Source: Chloroflexota bacterium (GTDB lineage: Bacteria; Chloroflexota; Dehalococcoidia; CAUJGQ01). From it: 51,987 nucleotides of DNA. The stretch is from NCBI GenBank assembly GCA_963170165.1, contig CAUJGQ010000195.1, positions 1-51,987 on the forward strand, in the 5' to 3' direction. The notes below the pieces were generated by a model. The model had not been told where the DNA came from, made no database searches, and worked only from the letters and a program-made list of their open reading frames with translations. Numbering within the stretch: position 1 is the first letter of the stretch; the number at the start of each line of letters is the position of its first letter. This document shows, in pieces, positions 1-8,207 of this stretch. A program made the translations under genes and the position numbers.

Positions 1-52
1 TCGGCGGCGCTCGGCTATGTCATACCCAGGCTGTTCCTGTCAGCTGTCGCCA

Positions 53-3000
53 TCACTCGTAGCGCAGCGCCTCGGCGATGGGGGCGCCGGCGGCCTTGCG
101 CGAGGGCCAGTAGGTCATCAGCAGGGCGAAGATGTACGCGCCGCCGGCCATCACCACCACCTCCACCCACGGCACGACGAACTCCAGCCCGCCAGTAGAG
201 GAGAAGTAGTCCGAGGTGATCAGGTTGCGCGCCAGGATCACCGCGCCGATCACGCCGGAGAGGATACCCATCAGCGCGATGAAACTGGACTCGAGCAGGA
301 ACGACAGCGCCACGGTGCCGCGCTGGTAGCCGATGGCGCGCAGCATCCCGATCTGCTGGCGGCGCTCGACCACGGAGCGGAAGGCGATGACGCCCAACGC
401 GGCGATGCCGACGAACAGCCCCAGTCCCATGAACGCCTGTACGATGCGCAACATGCCCATGGACTGACCGAGCATCTCCTCGATGGCCTCGTCCAGGGCG
501 ACGGCCTGCACACCGCGCGTCACCAGCGCTGCCTTGATGCCCTTGGCCACAGCCCGGCTATCGGCGCCCGGCGTCAGCTGCAAGAACAACTCCTGGTACT
601 CCGGCCGGCCGTATACCTCGGCATATGCGTGCTCGTTGACAATCAGCCCCCACATGATGTTGGCGGGGATCTTAGCAGAGAGGATGCCGATCACCGTCAC
701 CGTCCGCAGCGTGCCGGAGACCGGATCGCGGTACTCTACCTGGAACGGTTCGAAGCGCTGGTGGGCGACGCCGTGGCCCTCCACCCGGAAGGGCGCGCCG
801 ACAGCCATCATGCTGGCCTGCATCGGCGCCGAATCCAGCACCGCCAGGGTGGGGTCGCGCCGGACGGCCTCCCAGACAGCGCGATCGGAGTCGTAGCCGG
901 AGACGCGGCCCTCAAGCCGGCCGCGGTTGCGGACGAAGAACGCGTCATCGGCGCCGCGTACGGGGTAGGTCACCCAATCCCCTTTGCCCGCCTGGCGGAG
1001 CTCCTGCACGCCCATCGCCTGCGTCAGCCGGCCGATGGCGTCGATGGCAGCAGGGTCGTAGCTGCCTTCCTCGGCCAGCGCGGCGCGCAGGTCAGGCACC
1101 GGATTATTCCGGTTGGTGTGCACCACCACATCCCAGCCGCCCTTGGCCTCGGTGGTGGCGAACATCCCCATGAAGGCCGCATCAATCACGCTCATCATCA
1201 CCAGGGAGAAGATGATGAGGGAGAACATGGCGATGGTCATGCCGGTGCGGAACCGGTTGGCAAGCGGATAGGCGACGCCCATCTTCAGCGCCGGCGCGAA
1301 CCAGGCAAAGCGGGCCGCGGCGAAGGCCACCAGCGCCCCCAGCGCCAGCACCGCTGCCAGGAGCAGGAACAGGTCGCCCAGCCCGCCGGCCGAGCCGCGG
1401 AAGACGAACCCAGCGGCGGCGCTCCCGGCGGCCATCCCGGCCAGTATCTCGGTGACGCGGTAGGCACTGCGCCCCGCCTCGCCCGCGCCGGCCGCCAGCT
1501 TTGTCAGCAGCCGGGCGTTGAAGGAGATGACCATGGTGAAGGCGGTGACGATCCACAGGCCGGAGAGGACGAACATCTCCATGTCCCCGGTCATCCGGCC
1601 GAAGATGTCGTCGTGCCAGTCGCCGGGCAGCAGCCAGTAGGCCAGCAGGTATACCCCCACTGCCGTCCACAGCGGCCGGTCAGGCACACCGTAGTAGCGC
1701 AGGATGACGGCGATACACAACGGCAACAGCGACATGCCCAGGGTAAAGGGGAAGGCAAGGCCGCCGCGATAGCCGATGACGAGCAGCACCAGCGCCGTCA
1801 GCACGCCGGTGGGGCCGGTGACCCACACCCACGGCAGGCCGAAGCCGCGCCGCAGCAGCACATACAGCCCCAGCGGCGGCAGCAGCACCGACAGCGGCAC
1901 GCCCAGCGCCACCATCCACCAGCGGGTGCGGTGGCGGTGCTCCCGCCGGGCATGTTCTTCCTGGCCGCGGATGGCGGTGACGATGTTCAGCCGGGAGACG
2001 CGCACCGAGGAGATCAGCACCGTGAAGAAGGTAATCACCGTGCCCAGGCAGTAGCTCACCACCAGCGTGCGCGCGCTGACATAGGGAGAGATGAACTCCA
2101 GCTGGTCGCCCAGCACCATCTTCACGCCGACCACCACCAGCCCGAAGGCGGCCAGCACGCCCAGTGCCACGCCGGCAAACCCGGCCAGGACGTTGTATGC
2201 CAGCCCTTCGGCCAGGAAGGACTGCACCAGGTGGATGCGCTGCGCCCCCACGGCGCGGGCGATGCCCATCTCCGTCTTTCGCTCGGCGGCCAGCATCACA
2301 AAGATGGTGAAGATCAGCATCACGCCGGCCGCGATGGAGAACAGGCCGAAGATGATAAACACCATAGTGAAGACGTTGCCGACGAGCTCGGCAGTCTCGA
2401 CGTTCTCCTTCTTCATTTCCACTACGTTGGCGTCCAGCTCGCCCAGGCCGAGCAGCAGCTTGCCGGAGTCGGTGTGGAAGTAAGCCTCCAGCGTGGCCTT
2501 AGCGGTGGCCGACCGCTCCAGCGTGTCGCGCACGCCGCCCCGCAGCGCCACCGCGACAAGGTTGATCTGGCCGGCGTGGCCGGTGATGCGCTGGACATCG
2601 GCGATGGCGGCGGCCATGCCCCCGGCGCTGCCGGCGTAGAGCACGCCGCTGGCCAGCTCGTCCCGCACCAGGCCCAGCACCTCGATGGGGTAGGGCTGCC
2701 CCTGGGCGAAGACCATCAACGTGTCACCGGCGCGGGCGTCCAGCTTTGCTGCCAGCTTCTCGCTCAGGTAGACGCGCCCCTCGCCCAGGCGCGACAGATC
2801 GGCGCGGCCGCCACCAGCCAGGCGCAAGCCGCCGAGCGGCTCCAGCGCGGCGGGATCGATGCCCATCAGAAAGACGACCGGCTCCGACAGGCGGGTGCGC
2901 GGGTTGATGGCGGGCACTGGTTCGGCCAGATACGGCAGGAAGCCGGCGATATCCGGGTCCTGCTGGAAGGAGTAGGTTAGCTCCGCCGCCAGCGTCTCGC

Positions 3001-3340
3001 GTACATAAGTCTGCTCCGAGGCGGCGTCCAGCCCGCCATCTTCACCACGCAGGTCGATGCGCAGGTCGTTGCGCTGGAGGATGTCGTACGAGGTCTTGGT
3101 GATGGAGTAGTCCAGCGTGTCGCCGGTGGCAAAGGAGGCCGTAATCAGGAGGGTGGAGAGCATCAGGCCGAGGACAATCAGACCGGTCTGTGCCCGCCGC
3201 CGGGGCACGTTGCGTAGCCCCATGCGGAACATCGTGCGGTTGGCCAGCCACACCCCCAGCACCAGCGCCACACAGGCGCCGAACAGCGCCGCCAGCACGG
3301 CCATGATCGTGGTCATCGACAGGCCAAACAGGGTATCCAT
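53..3340 (-). CDS. ABC transporter permease with two FtsX domains
   Basis: This is a membrane subunit of a MacB/LolCE-type ABC system, about 1095 residues. TM1 lies near 10-32 and TM2 near 52-70. An extracytoplasmic domain follows (about 75-300), then a first FtsX core (about 320-450) with the cytoplasmic coupling motif ERKTEMGIARAVGAQ. A central block of extra hydrophobic helices (about 475-730), a second extracytoplasmic domain (about 770-975) and a second FtsX core (about 990-1090, motif VERRQQIGMLRAIGYQ) complete it. The frame stays open upstream, but I chose the ATG at 3340 because GGGAG lies 6 nt before it and TM1 starts right after. It sits 79 bp downstream of its ATPase. Such systems move lipoproteins, lipids, peptides or drugs, or act as mechanotransmitters; the substrate cannot be told here. 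The central TM block makes it larger than LolC or MacB. Confidence 0.9.
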   Translation of the reverse strand: MDTLFGLSMTTIMAVLAALFGACVALVLGVWLANRTMFRMGLRNVPRRRAQTGLIVLGLMLSTLLITASFATGDTLDYSITKTSYDILQRNDLRIDLRGEDGGLDAASEQTYVRETLAAELTYSFQQDPDIAGFLPYLAEPVPAINPRTRLSEPVVFLMGIDPAALEPLGGLRLAGGGRADLSRLGEGRVYLSEKLAAKLDARAGDTLMVFAQGQPYPIEVLGLVRDELASGVLYAGSAGGMAAAIADVQRITGHAGQINLVAVALRGGVRDTLERSATAKATLEAYFHTDSGKLLLGLGELDANVVEMKKENVETAELVGNVFTMVFIIFGLFSIAAGVMLIFTIFVMLAAERKTEMGIARAVGAQRIHLVQSFLAEGLAYNVLAGFAGVALGVLAAFGLVVVGVKMVLGDQLEFISPYVSARTLVVSYCLGTVITFFTVLISSVRVSRLNIVTAIRGQEEHARREHRHRTRWWMVALGVPLSVLLPPLGLYVLLRRGFGLPWVWVTGPTGVLTALVLLVIGYRGGLAFPFTLGMSLLPLCIAVILRYYGVPDRPLWTAVGVYLLAYWLLPGDWHDDIFGRMTGDMEMFVLSGLWIVTAFTMVISFNARLLTKLAAGAGEAGRSAYRVTEILAGMAAGSAAAGFVFRGSAGGLGDLFLLLAAVLALGALVAFAAARFAWFAPALKMGVAYPLANRFRTGMTIAMFSLIIFSLVMMSVIDAAFMGMFATTEAKGGWDVVVHTNRNNPVPDLRAALAEEGSYDPAAIDAIGRLTQAMGVQELRQAGKGDWVTYPVRGADDAFFVRNRGRLEGRVSGYDSDRAVWEAVRRDPTLAVLDSAPMQASMMAVGAPFRVEGHGVAHQRFEPFQVEYRDPVSGTLRTVTVIGILSAKIPANIMWGLIVNEHAYAEVYGRPEYQELFLQLTPGADSRAVAKGIKAALVTRGVQAVALDEAIEEMLGQSMGMLRIVQAFMGLGLFVGIAALGVIAFRSVVERRQQIGMLRAIGYQRGTVALSFLLESSFIALMGILSGVIGAVILARNLITSDYFSSTGGLEFVVPWVEVVVMAGGAYIFALLMTYWPSRKAAGAPIAEALRYE

Positions 3341-3419
3341 GGTGGGCTCCCTTGGGTCGCCCGGCAGCCGGCATCCCGGAGAAACGGCGGGAGAGGATGA
3401 GGATCCTCCCCGCTCCCCG

Positions 3420-4145
3420 TCACCCGCTGCCCTCAATCAATCCATCACGCATATGCACGATGCGGTGGCAGCGGGCGCCGATGCCGGGGTCGTGCGTCAC
3501 CAGCACGAACGTCAACTGCTGCTCGCGGTTGAGCGTCTCCAGCAGAGTCATGATTTCGTCCGCCGTCTTGGAGTCGAGGTCGCCGGTGGGCTCGTCGGCC
3601 CAGACAATAGCGGGGTTGTTGGCGAGGGCGCGGGCGATGGTGACGCGCTGGCGCTCGCCGCCGGATAGCTGCGCGGGCCGGTGGCCGGCGCGCTCCTCCA
3701 GCCCCACCCGCTCGAGCGCGGCCAGCGCCTTCGCCCGCGCTTCCTTCGCCTTCACGCCGGAGACGACCAGCGGCAGTTCGACGTTCTCGGCGGCCGAAAG
3801 CACCGGCAGCAGATTATAGAACTGGAAGACAAAGCCCATCTGCCGGGCGCGATAGGTGGTCTTGGCATTGTCTGACAAGGTGGCGATATCCGTGCCGGCG
3901 ATGCGGATCACGCCGCTATCGACGGTGTCCAGCCCGGAGAGGCAGTTGAGCAGCGTCGTTTTCCCGCAGCCGGACGGGCCCATGATGGCGACCATCTCGC
4001 CACGACGGACGGTGAGGTCCACACCGCGCAGCGCGGGCACATCAATTTCGCCGGTGAAGTACGTCTTTACCACGCCCTGCGCCTCGATGATGACATCCGC
4101 GACCGGCAGCGCAGCAGACGCGGGTTCTGAATGGGCGATGGCCAT
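3420..4145 (-). CDS. ABC transporter ATP-binding protein (LolD/MacB type)
   Basis: This is the nucleotide-binding subunit (241 aa) that powers the FtsX-type permease encoded directly downstream. All ABC motifs are visible: Walker [10 protein letters not shown] (about 56-64), Q-loop Gln near 108, signature LSGGE (160-164), Walker B IVWADE (about 180-185) followed by PTGDLD, and the H-loop His near 218. The pattern [16 protein letters not shown] and the order of motifs are those of the LolD/MacB/FtsE clade. The ATG at 4145 has a strong GAGGAGG 7 nt upstream. The gene begins 12 bp after the stop of the split-barrel gene, so the three genes probably form one transcript. Family assignment is secure; the substrate is not. 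Confidence 0.93.
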   Translation of the reverse strand: MAIAHSEPASAALPVADVIIEAQGVVKTYFTGEIDVPALRGVDLTVRRGEMVAIMGPSGCGKTTLLNCLSGLDTVDSGVIRIAGTDIATLSDNAKTTYRARQMGFVFQFYNLLPVLSAAENVELPLVVSGVKAKEARAKALAALERVGLEERAGHRPAQLSGGERQRVTIARALANNPAIVWADEPTGDLDSKTADEIMTLLETLNREQQLTFVLVTHDPGIGARCHRIVHMRDGLIEGSG

Positions 4146-4157
4146 GGTGGCGCCTCC

Positions 4158-4577
4158 TCAAGCGGCCGGCTCGATGACAAGCAGCACGTGCTCGATGCGG
4201 CGCAGCCTGGCCGCCAGGTTGATGAGCCGGCGCAGCAGCCCATATTTACGTGCCAGCGCCGCATCGCCCGCGGGCCAGGCGTTGACCGCCAGTACGCGCG
4301 CCCGCGCGGCGATGGCCGGTCCGGTGCTCTTGCCTTTGAAGGTGCAGGGGGCGAGCATGACACGCCCATCGCGGCGCAGCCGTTTGACCTTGCCGGTGGC
4401 CGCCGCTGTCCGCACCGCCAGCGCGCCGCCGCAGAGGGCGAACCATACCGGCGTGGCCACGGCGGAGCCGTCCCGCCGGTATGTGGTAAGCGCGATGAAT
4501 GGCTTCCGCCGCAATGGCGCGAACACCGTAGAAGCGGCCCGTTCCACGGTTGCCGTGGGTGTGGTGGTCAGCGTCAT
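4158..4577 (-). CDS. PPOX-class split-barrel oxidoreductase (F420/FMN type)
   Basis: This is a small protein (139 aa) of the pyridoxamine-5'-phosphate-oxidase-like split-barrel superfamily. The core reads FAPLRRKPFIALTTYRRDGS, then ATPVWFALCGGALAVRT, KVKRLRRDGRVMLAPC and TGPAIAARARV, the usual strand order of the PPOX-class F420-dependent subfamily. Members reduce or bind small molecules using F420H2 or FMN in the cytoplasm; the substrate here is unknown. The open frame runs upstream to 4796, but that part is low-complexity and overlaps an intergenic hairpin, so I place the start at the ATG at 4577. The gene is first in a probable operon with the ABC ATPase and permease. A functional link to them is not evident from sequence. 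Confidence 0.78.
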   Translation of the reverse strand: MTLTTTPTATVERAASTVFAPLRRKPFIALTTYRRDGSAVATPVWFALCGGALAVRTAAATGKVKRLRRDGRVMLAPCTFKGKSTGPAIAARARVLAVNAWPAGDAALARKYGLLRRLINLAARLRRIEHVLLVIEPAA

Positions 4578-4734
4578 CCGGCAGCCCCCGTTCGGGCGGC
4601 GCATGACTCCCCGCGGCACTCCCGCAGGAGGGACACACCGCTCCCTTATCCTCCGCCGCCGGCCCGCCGCTGTCTGTCGGGCAGGGTTCGGGAAACTGTG
4701 GGGTAACGGGGAGCGGGCGGGCAGCGGCGTACCG

Positions 4735-4767
4735 AGCCCCCTCGCCCGCCTTTCGGGCGAAGGGGCT
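4735..4767. terminator. GC-rich hairpin between tandem minus-strand genes
   Basis: A 14-bp inverted repeat (agccccctcgcccg / cgggcgaaggggct) with one mismatch and a 5-nt loop. It lies about 80 bp past the stop of the Re-citrate-synthase-like gene and upstream of the split-barrel gene. No T-tract follows, so it could be a terminator or a copy of a dispersed palindromic repeat; its CTCGCCCG core recurs in other hairpins of the window. The rest of 4578-4847 holds no convincing gene. Confidence 0.45.
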
Positions 4768-4847
4768 GGGGGCAGAGATCCACCGCGAGAGGACACCCGT
4801 TGAGCAGCCGGCGGTGTGCCGGCGCGAACGCGGCCGGGGCGCCGCGC

Positions 4848-6200
4848 TCAGCGGACGACGGCCGGGGTGAAGGCGGCGTCTACCAGCGCGTGTACTTCGC
4901 TGTCGGCCAGGCCAGTGACACGGCCGTCATCGTACGCACGCATCACGGCATCGAGCAGGGCGAGCAGGCGTGGGTCGCGCTTGGCCAGCCCGGCGGCCTC
5001 GGCCGGGCGGTGGTGTTGCATCCACATGAGCAGGCCCGCCGCGCCTGACTTGTCGGTGATGCCCACGCCCGGGGCCACGCCGAGCAGGCCGGTGCTGTCG
5101 AAGGGGTTGTAGATCTCTTCATCCTTGATCATGCCGTCGGCGTGGATGCCGGCGCGGGTGACGAAGGCGTTCTCCCCCACCACCGGCAGGCGCTGGTCTA
5201 CCGGCTCGCCGATCTGGCGGTAGTACGCGGCGATCTCGGTGAGGGCGGTGGTGTCCATGCCGTGCAGCTCGCCGGTGAGGGAGATCAGCCAGAAGACGAG
5301 CGCCTCGATCGGTGTATTGCCGCTGCGCTCGCCGATGCCGAGTAGCGTGCCGTTGTTTGCTGATGCGCCGTACAGCCAGGCGCAGACAGCGTTGGGGATG
5401 ATCGCTGCCAGGTCGTTCTGGCCGTGGAACTCCAGCGCCTCGCTGGGTACGCCCGCCTCACGCCGCAGCAGGCGGGTAAGCCGGGGGATACCGCGCGGCA
5501 GGGAGGCGTTGGGGTGCGGCACACCGGCGCCGAGCGTATCGGGGAACCGCAGCTTGACCTGGATACCCGCCTGGCGGCCGCGCTCCATCAGCGCCTGCAC
5601 AAACGGCAGCACCACGTGATAGGCGTCGGCGCGGGTGCTGTCCTCGATATGGCAGCGGGGAATGACGCCGTCGGCCAGAGCCGCATCCACGACCTGCAGA
5701 TAGCTGTTCAGCACCGTCTGCCGGTCAGAGCCCAGCTTCTTGTAGATGTGGTAATCGGAGATGGAGGTGAGAATGCCGGTCTCGCGCAGGCCGGCGGCAC
5801 GCACGAGCTGGTAATCCTCCGGCGTCGCCCGGATCCAGCCGGTGATCTCGGGAAAGGGATGGCCCAGCTCCTGGCAGCGCTCCACCGCCTCGCGGTCCTT
5901 GCGGGTGTACAGAAAGAACTCGCTCTGGCGGATCATACCGTGGGGGCCGCCCAGGCGGTGGAGCAGGCCATAGAGATGGGCGATCTGCTCCGGGGTATAG
6001 GGCGCGCGCGACTGCTGGCCATCGCGGAAGGTGGTGTCGGTAATCCAGATAGCGGGGGCGGGGTCGAGCGGCACCGGCTCCGGCTCGAACCAAGTGATCG
6101 GCGGCAAGGTGTACGGGAAGGTGTCGCGCAGATAGGCGGGTCCGTCTGTCCGGCCGGTCTCGGGCGGAGAGAGCTTCAGCCACGGGGCTGCGGCAGTCAT
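4848..6200 (-). CDS. Re-citrate synthase-like / homocitrate synthase family protein
   Basis: This 450-aa enzyme belongs to the LeuA/homocitrate synthase (HMGL-like TIM barrel) superfamily, which condenses acetyl-CoA with a 2-oxo acid. The metal-site motif IWITDTTFRDGQQSRAPYT lies at about 51-69. IRQSEFFLYTRKDREAVERC, then ITGWIRATPEDYQLV, ILTSISDYHIYKKL and IPRCHIEDSTRAD follow. The block HGQNDLAAIIPNA with NNGTLLGIGERSGN comes near residues 260-300. This pattern, especially the RQSEFF and TGWIRA segments, is what I recall for the Re-type citrate synthases of Clostridium kluyveri and Dehalococcoides rather than LeuA or NifV. The ATG at 6200 has GGGAGG 5 nt upstream. A perfect FNR-type palindrome lies about 83 bp upstream, which fits a gene tuned to oxygen. 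Substrate (oxaloacetate or 2-oxoglutarate) is inferred, not proved. Confidence 0.8.
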   Translation of the reverse strand: MTAAAPWLKLSPPETGRTDGPAYLRDTFPYTLPPITWFEPEPVPLDPAPAIWITDTTFRDGQQSRAPYTPEQIAHLYGLLHRLGGPHGMIRQSEFFLYTRKDREAVERCQELGHPFPEITGWIRATPEDYQLVRAAGLRETGILTSISDYHIYKKLGSDRQTVLNSYLQVVDAALADGVIPRCHIEDSTRADAYHVVLPFVQALMERGRQAGIQVKLRFPDTLGAGVPHPNASLPRGIPRLTRLLRREAGVPSEALEFHGQNDLAAIIPNAVCAWLYGASANNGTLLGIGERSGNTPIEALVFWLISLTGELHGMDTTALTEIAAYYRQIGEPVDQRLPVVGENAFVTRAGIHADGMIKDEEIYNPFDSTGLLGVAPGVGITDKSGAAGLLMWMQHHRPAEAAGLAKRDPRLLALLDAVMRAYDDGRVTGLADSEVHALVDAAFTPAVVR

Positions 6201-6273
6201 TGATTCCTCCCAACTATGGACGGCACACGCACCGTCCTATCGGAATGCTCTATTTATCCGGTGCCAGCTGTCA

Positions 6274-6293
6274 ATATTGATGTAAATCAATAT
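6274..6293. promoter_or_regulatory. Perfect FNR/CRP-family palindrome
   Basis: The sequence atattgat-gtaa-atcaatat is a perfect 20-bp palindrome that contains the exact FNR consensus TTGAT-N4-ATCAA (6277-6290). It lies between the divergent Re-citrate-synthase-like gene and the GNAT gene, in the only AT-rich stretch nearby. Its centre (6283.5) is about 83 bp from the minus-strand start codon. A class II (-41.5) arrangement would put that transcript's start near 6242, and TAAATA (6256-6251, minus strand) would sit at about -10. Confidence 0.7.
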
Positions 6294-6303
6294 GCTGGAT
6301 GGC

Positions 6304-6708
6304 ATGGACACCACGCCGCGCTACCTCGCCTTCGCCCCTGAGCACCTGCCCGCGATCTTGCGGCTCACCGAGGCCGAGGGCTGGCCCTCCTTCGCCACTG
6401 ACCCGGCCCGCGCGCTGCGGGCGCTCACGGCTCCAGGCGTGGTCACGGCCGTCTGCTTGATAGACGAGCACGTGGCTGGTTTCGCCCAGGCGCAGGGGGA
6501 TGGCGCGCTCCAGGCGCACCTGTCGCTCATGGCTGTCGCCGTCCCTTTCCGCCGGCGTGGCATCGGCCGACACCTGGTGCAAGAGGTGTTGCGCCGCACT
6601 GGCTGCCCGCGCCTGGACCTGCTGGCCGAGCCCGGCGCCGAGCCCTTCTACCGCGCCCTTCCGCATCGCGAGTGGACGGGCTTTCGCATCTACCCCGAGG
6701 AGGGGTGA
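6304..6708 (+). CDS. GNAT-family N-acetyltransferase
   Basis: A small acetyltransferase (134 aa) of the GNAT fold, which moves an acetyl group from acetyl-CoA to an amine. Acetyl-CoA-binding motif A is clear (LMAVAVPFRRRGIGRHLVQEVLRR, here described in part), preceded by the strand HVAGFAQAQGDG and followed by LDLLAEPGAEPFYRALP and a terminal WTGFRIYPEE, as in bacterial single-domain GNATs. An in-frame ATG at 6292 lies inside the FNR-type palindrome, so I prefer the ATG at 6304; neither has a clear ribosome binding site. It is divergent from the Re-citrate-synthase-like gene and may share the control region. The acceptor substrate cannot be predicted. Confidence 0.85.
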   Translation: MDTTPRYLAFAPEHLPAILRLTEAEGWPSFATDPARALRALTAPGVVTAVCLIDEHVAGFAQAQGDGALQAHLSLMAVAVPFRRRGIGRHLVQEVLRRTGCPRLDLLAEPGAEPFYRALPHREWTGFRIYPEEG

Positions 6709-6840
6709 TGCCCGGCTCCCCGCGGCGTTACCAGGTCTGGCTAGCCATGACAGCCGCCTGCCAGCAGAAGCGGGGCTCGGTCAGGCGCGGGTGCGGCGGT
6801 GGCAGCCTTCCGGCAGCACAGACCCGCGGGAGGAGGCGCG

Positions 6841-8190
6841 ATGCGCGACCGGATCAGCGCTACCCAGGCCGCCGCCTTGCTCGGTGTCAAGCCCGCCACG
6901 CTGTACGCCTACGTCAGCCGTGGACTGCTCCACCCCGAGCGCGCCCGGGACGGCCGCACCAGCCGGTTTGACCCCGCCGAGGTGGCGGCGCTGGCGGCGC
7001 GTGGCCGCCGCGTCCCTCGGGCGGCCGCCAACGACTTGGTGGTCGAGTCGGCCCTCACCCGTATGGACCCGGAAGGCCGGGCCCTGTGGTACCGCGGCCG
7101 GGACGCCGCCGAGCTGGCGCGCACCTGCTTGTTCGAGGCCGTGGCCGAGCTATTGTGGACCGGGGAGCTGCCGCAGGCGCCACCGGCATGGCAGGCGGCC
7201 CCAGCGATGCTGGCTGCCGCCCGTGCCGCGCAGGCCGCCCTACCCGCCGCCGTTGCGCCGTTTGACCGCCTGCGGCTGATCGCTGCCGCTGCCGCCACCG
7301 CCGATCCGCTCGGTGCGGACATCCATCCCCAGGCAGTCACCCTCACCGCCCGTGCGCTGCTCGCCACGCTGGTGGAGGCCCTGCCGGAGGTGGGAGCGGC
7401 CGGCGTCTCCCCCGGTACGGCGGGCGGCCTGCCTCCTGCGCGGGAGGGACCAAACGCCACTGCGGGCGAGGGGAAAGCGCCGCTCGCCCTCCGGACGGAA
7501 GCGCGGGTTTGGGGGAGTGACGGTCCACCGCCGCTGCCCTCCCTCGCCGCCCGCCTGTGGTCGCGCCTGTGTCCGGCGCCGTCCGCGCCGGGGATGGTGG
7601 CGGTGCTGAACGCGGCCCTGGTGCTGCTGGCCGACCATGAGCTGAGCGCCTCCACGCTGGCGGCGCGGGTGGCGGCCTCCGTCCATGCCGGCCCGTACGC
7701 CGTGGCCGGGGCGGGGCTGAACGTGGTCAGCGGGGCGCTGCATGGCGCCGCCTCGCTGGCCGTGGAGCGGCTGCTTGCAGAGATTGCCACGCCGGAGCGG
7801 GCGGCGCTGGTGCTGGGGGAGCGGCTACGGCGGGGGGAGCGGCTGCCCGGTTTCGGACACCTGGTGTACACCGGTGCGGACCCGCGCATGCAGGTGCTGT
7901 GGGCATTGTTGCTGGAGGAGGCGCCTCCCGGCGGACGGCTGGCCGTGCCCGCCGCAGTGCTGGCGGCGGTCAGTGGCCGCGCCCTGCCGCCGCCGAATGT
8001 GGACTTTGCCCTGGGCGCGTTCAGCTATGTGGCCGGAATGACGCCCGGCTCCGGTGAAGCGATCTTCGCCGTCGCACGGGTGGCCGGGTGGCTGGCGCAC
8101 GCCATCGAGGAGTACCGCCACCGCACCCGCTACCGTCCCCGCGCCGTTTACGTGGGGCCGCCCCCCACCTCCCTACCGGAGATGGAGTAG
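6841..8190 (+). CDS. Citrate synthase-family protein with N-terminal helix-turn-helix
   Basis: This 449-aa protein fuses an excisionase/MerR-type helix-turn-helix (about 1-50: ISATQAAALLGVKPATLYAYVSRG) to a Si-type citrate/2-methylcitrate synthase domain. The catalytic triad seems kept: His in GALHGAASLAVERLL, His in PGFGHLVYTGADPRM and Asp in PNVDFALGAF. The terminal arginine region is YRHRTRYRPRAVYVGP. Such HTH-citrate synthases are a known but poorly studied group; the HTH may bind DNA or serve regulation. The ATG at 6841 follows GGGAGGAGG. About 45 residues (roughly codons 193-239) look like a translated palindromic repeat inserted in frame. The last 158 bp from 8046 on, including the stop, are duplicated at 8946-9103 around a toxin-antitoxin pair. 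Confidence 0.87.
   Translation: MRDRISATQAAALLGVKPATLYAYVSRGLLHPERARDGRTSRFDPAEVAALAARGRRVPRAAANDLVVESALTRMDPEGRALWYRGRDAAELARTCLFEAVAELLWTGELPQAPPAWQAAPAMLAAARAAQAALPAAVAPFDRLRLIAAAAATADPLGADIHPQAVTLTARALLATLVEALPEVGAAGVSPGTAGGLPPAREGPNATAGEGKAPLALRTEARVWGSDGPPPLPSLAARLWSRLCPAPSAPGMVAVLNAALVLLADHELSASTLAARVAASVHAGPYAVAGAGLNVVSGALHGAASLAVERLLAEIATPERAALVLGERLRRGERLPGFGHLVYTGADPRMQVLWALLLEEAPPGGRLAVPAAVLAAVSGRALPPPNVDFALGAFSYVAGMTPGSGEAIFAVARVAGWLAHAIEEYRHRTRYRPRAVYVGPPPTSLPEME
7419..7555. repeat. Palindromic element translated within the citrate synthase gene
   Basis: The ends are a 10-bp inverted repeat: ggcgggcggc (7419-7428) and gccgcccgcc (7546-7555). Inside lies a second one, gggcgag (7464-7470) and ctcgccc (7483-7489). 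The translated stretch (GGLPPAREGPNATAGEGKAP and onward) is Pro/Gly/Ala-rich and interrupts an otherwise continuous citrate synthase helix region. The reading frame is kept. The CTCGCC cores resemble intergenic hairpins at 4735 and 19690. Confidence 0.5.
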
Positions 8191-8203
8191 CCGGCCCGGT
8201 CAC
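8046..8203 (+). repeat. Direct repeat, copy 1 (3' end of the citrate synthase gene)
   Basis: 158 bp identical to 8946-9103 except at 8136 (T versus C, silent) and 8167 (A versus G, Thr versus Ala). It contains the last 48 codons including the stop and 13 bp beyond. The offset between copies is exactly 900 bp, and the 742 bp between them carry the PIN toxin and antitoxin genes. Confidence 0.97.
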
Positions 8204-8207
8204 GGGC

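Noticed and set aside
17-2980. A 987-codon open frame on the plus strand
   Set aside because: It is antisense to the FtsX permease and encodes a low-complexity His/Gln/Arg-rich product without domains. It is a shadow caused by high GC.
6292-6303. ATG at 6292 as the GNAT start
   Set aside because: It lies inside the FNR-type palindrome and has no ribosome binding site. The ATG at 6304 is as likely by sequence and leaves the site upstream, though this is not certain.
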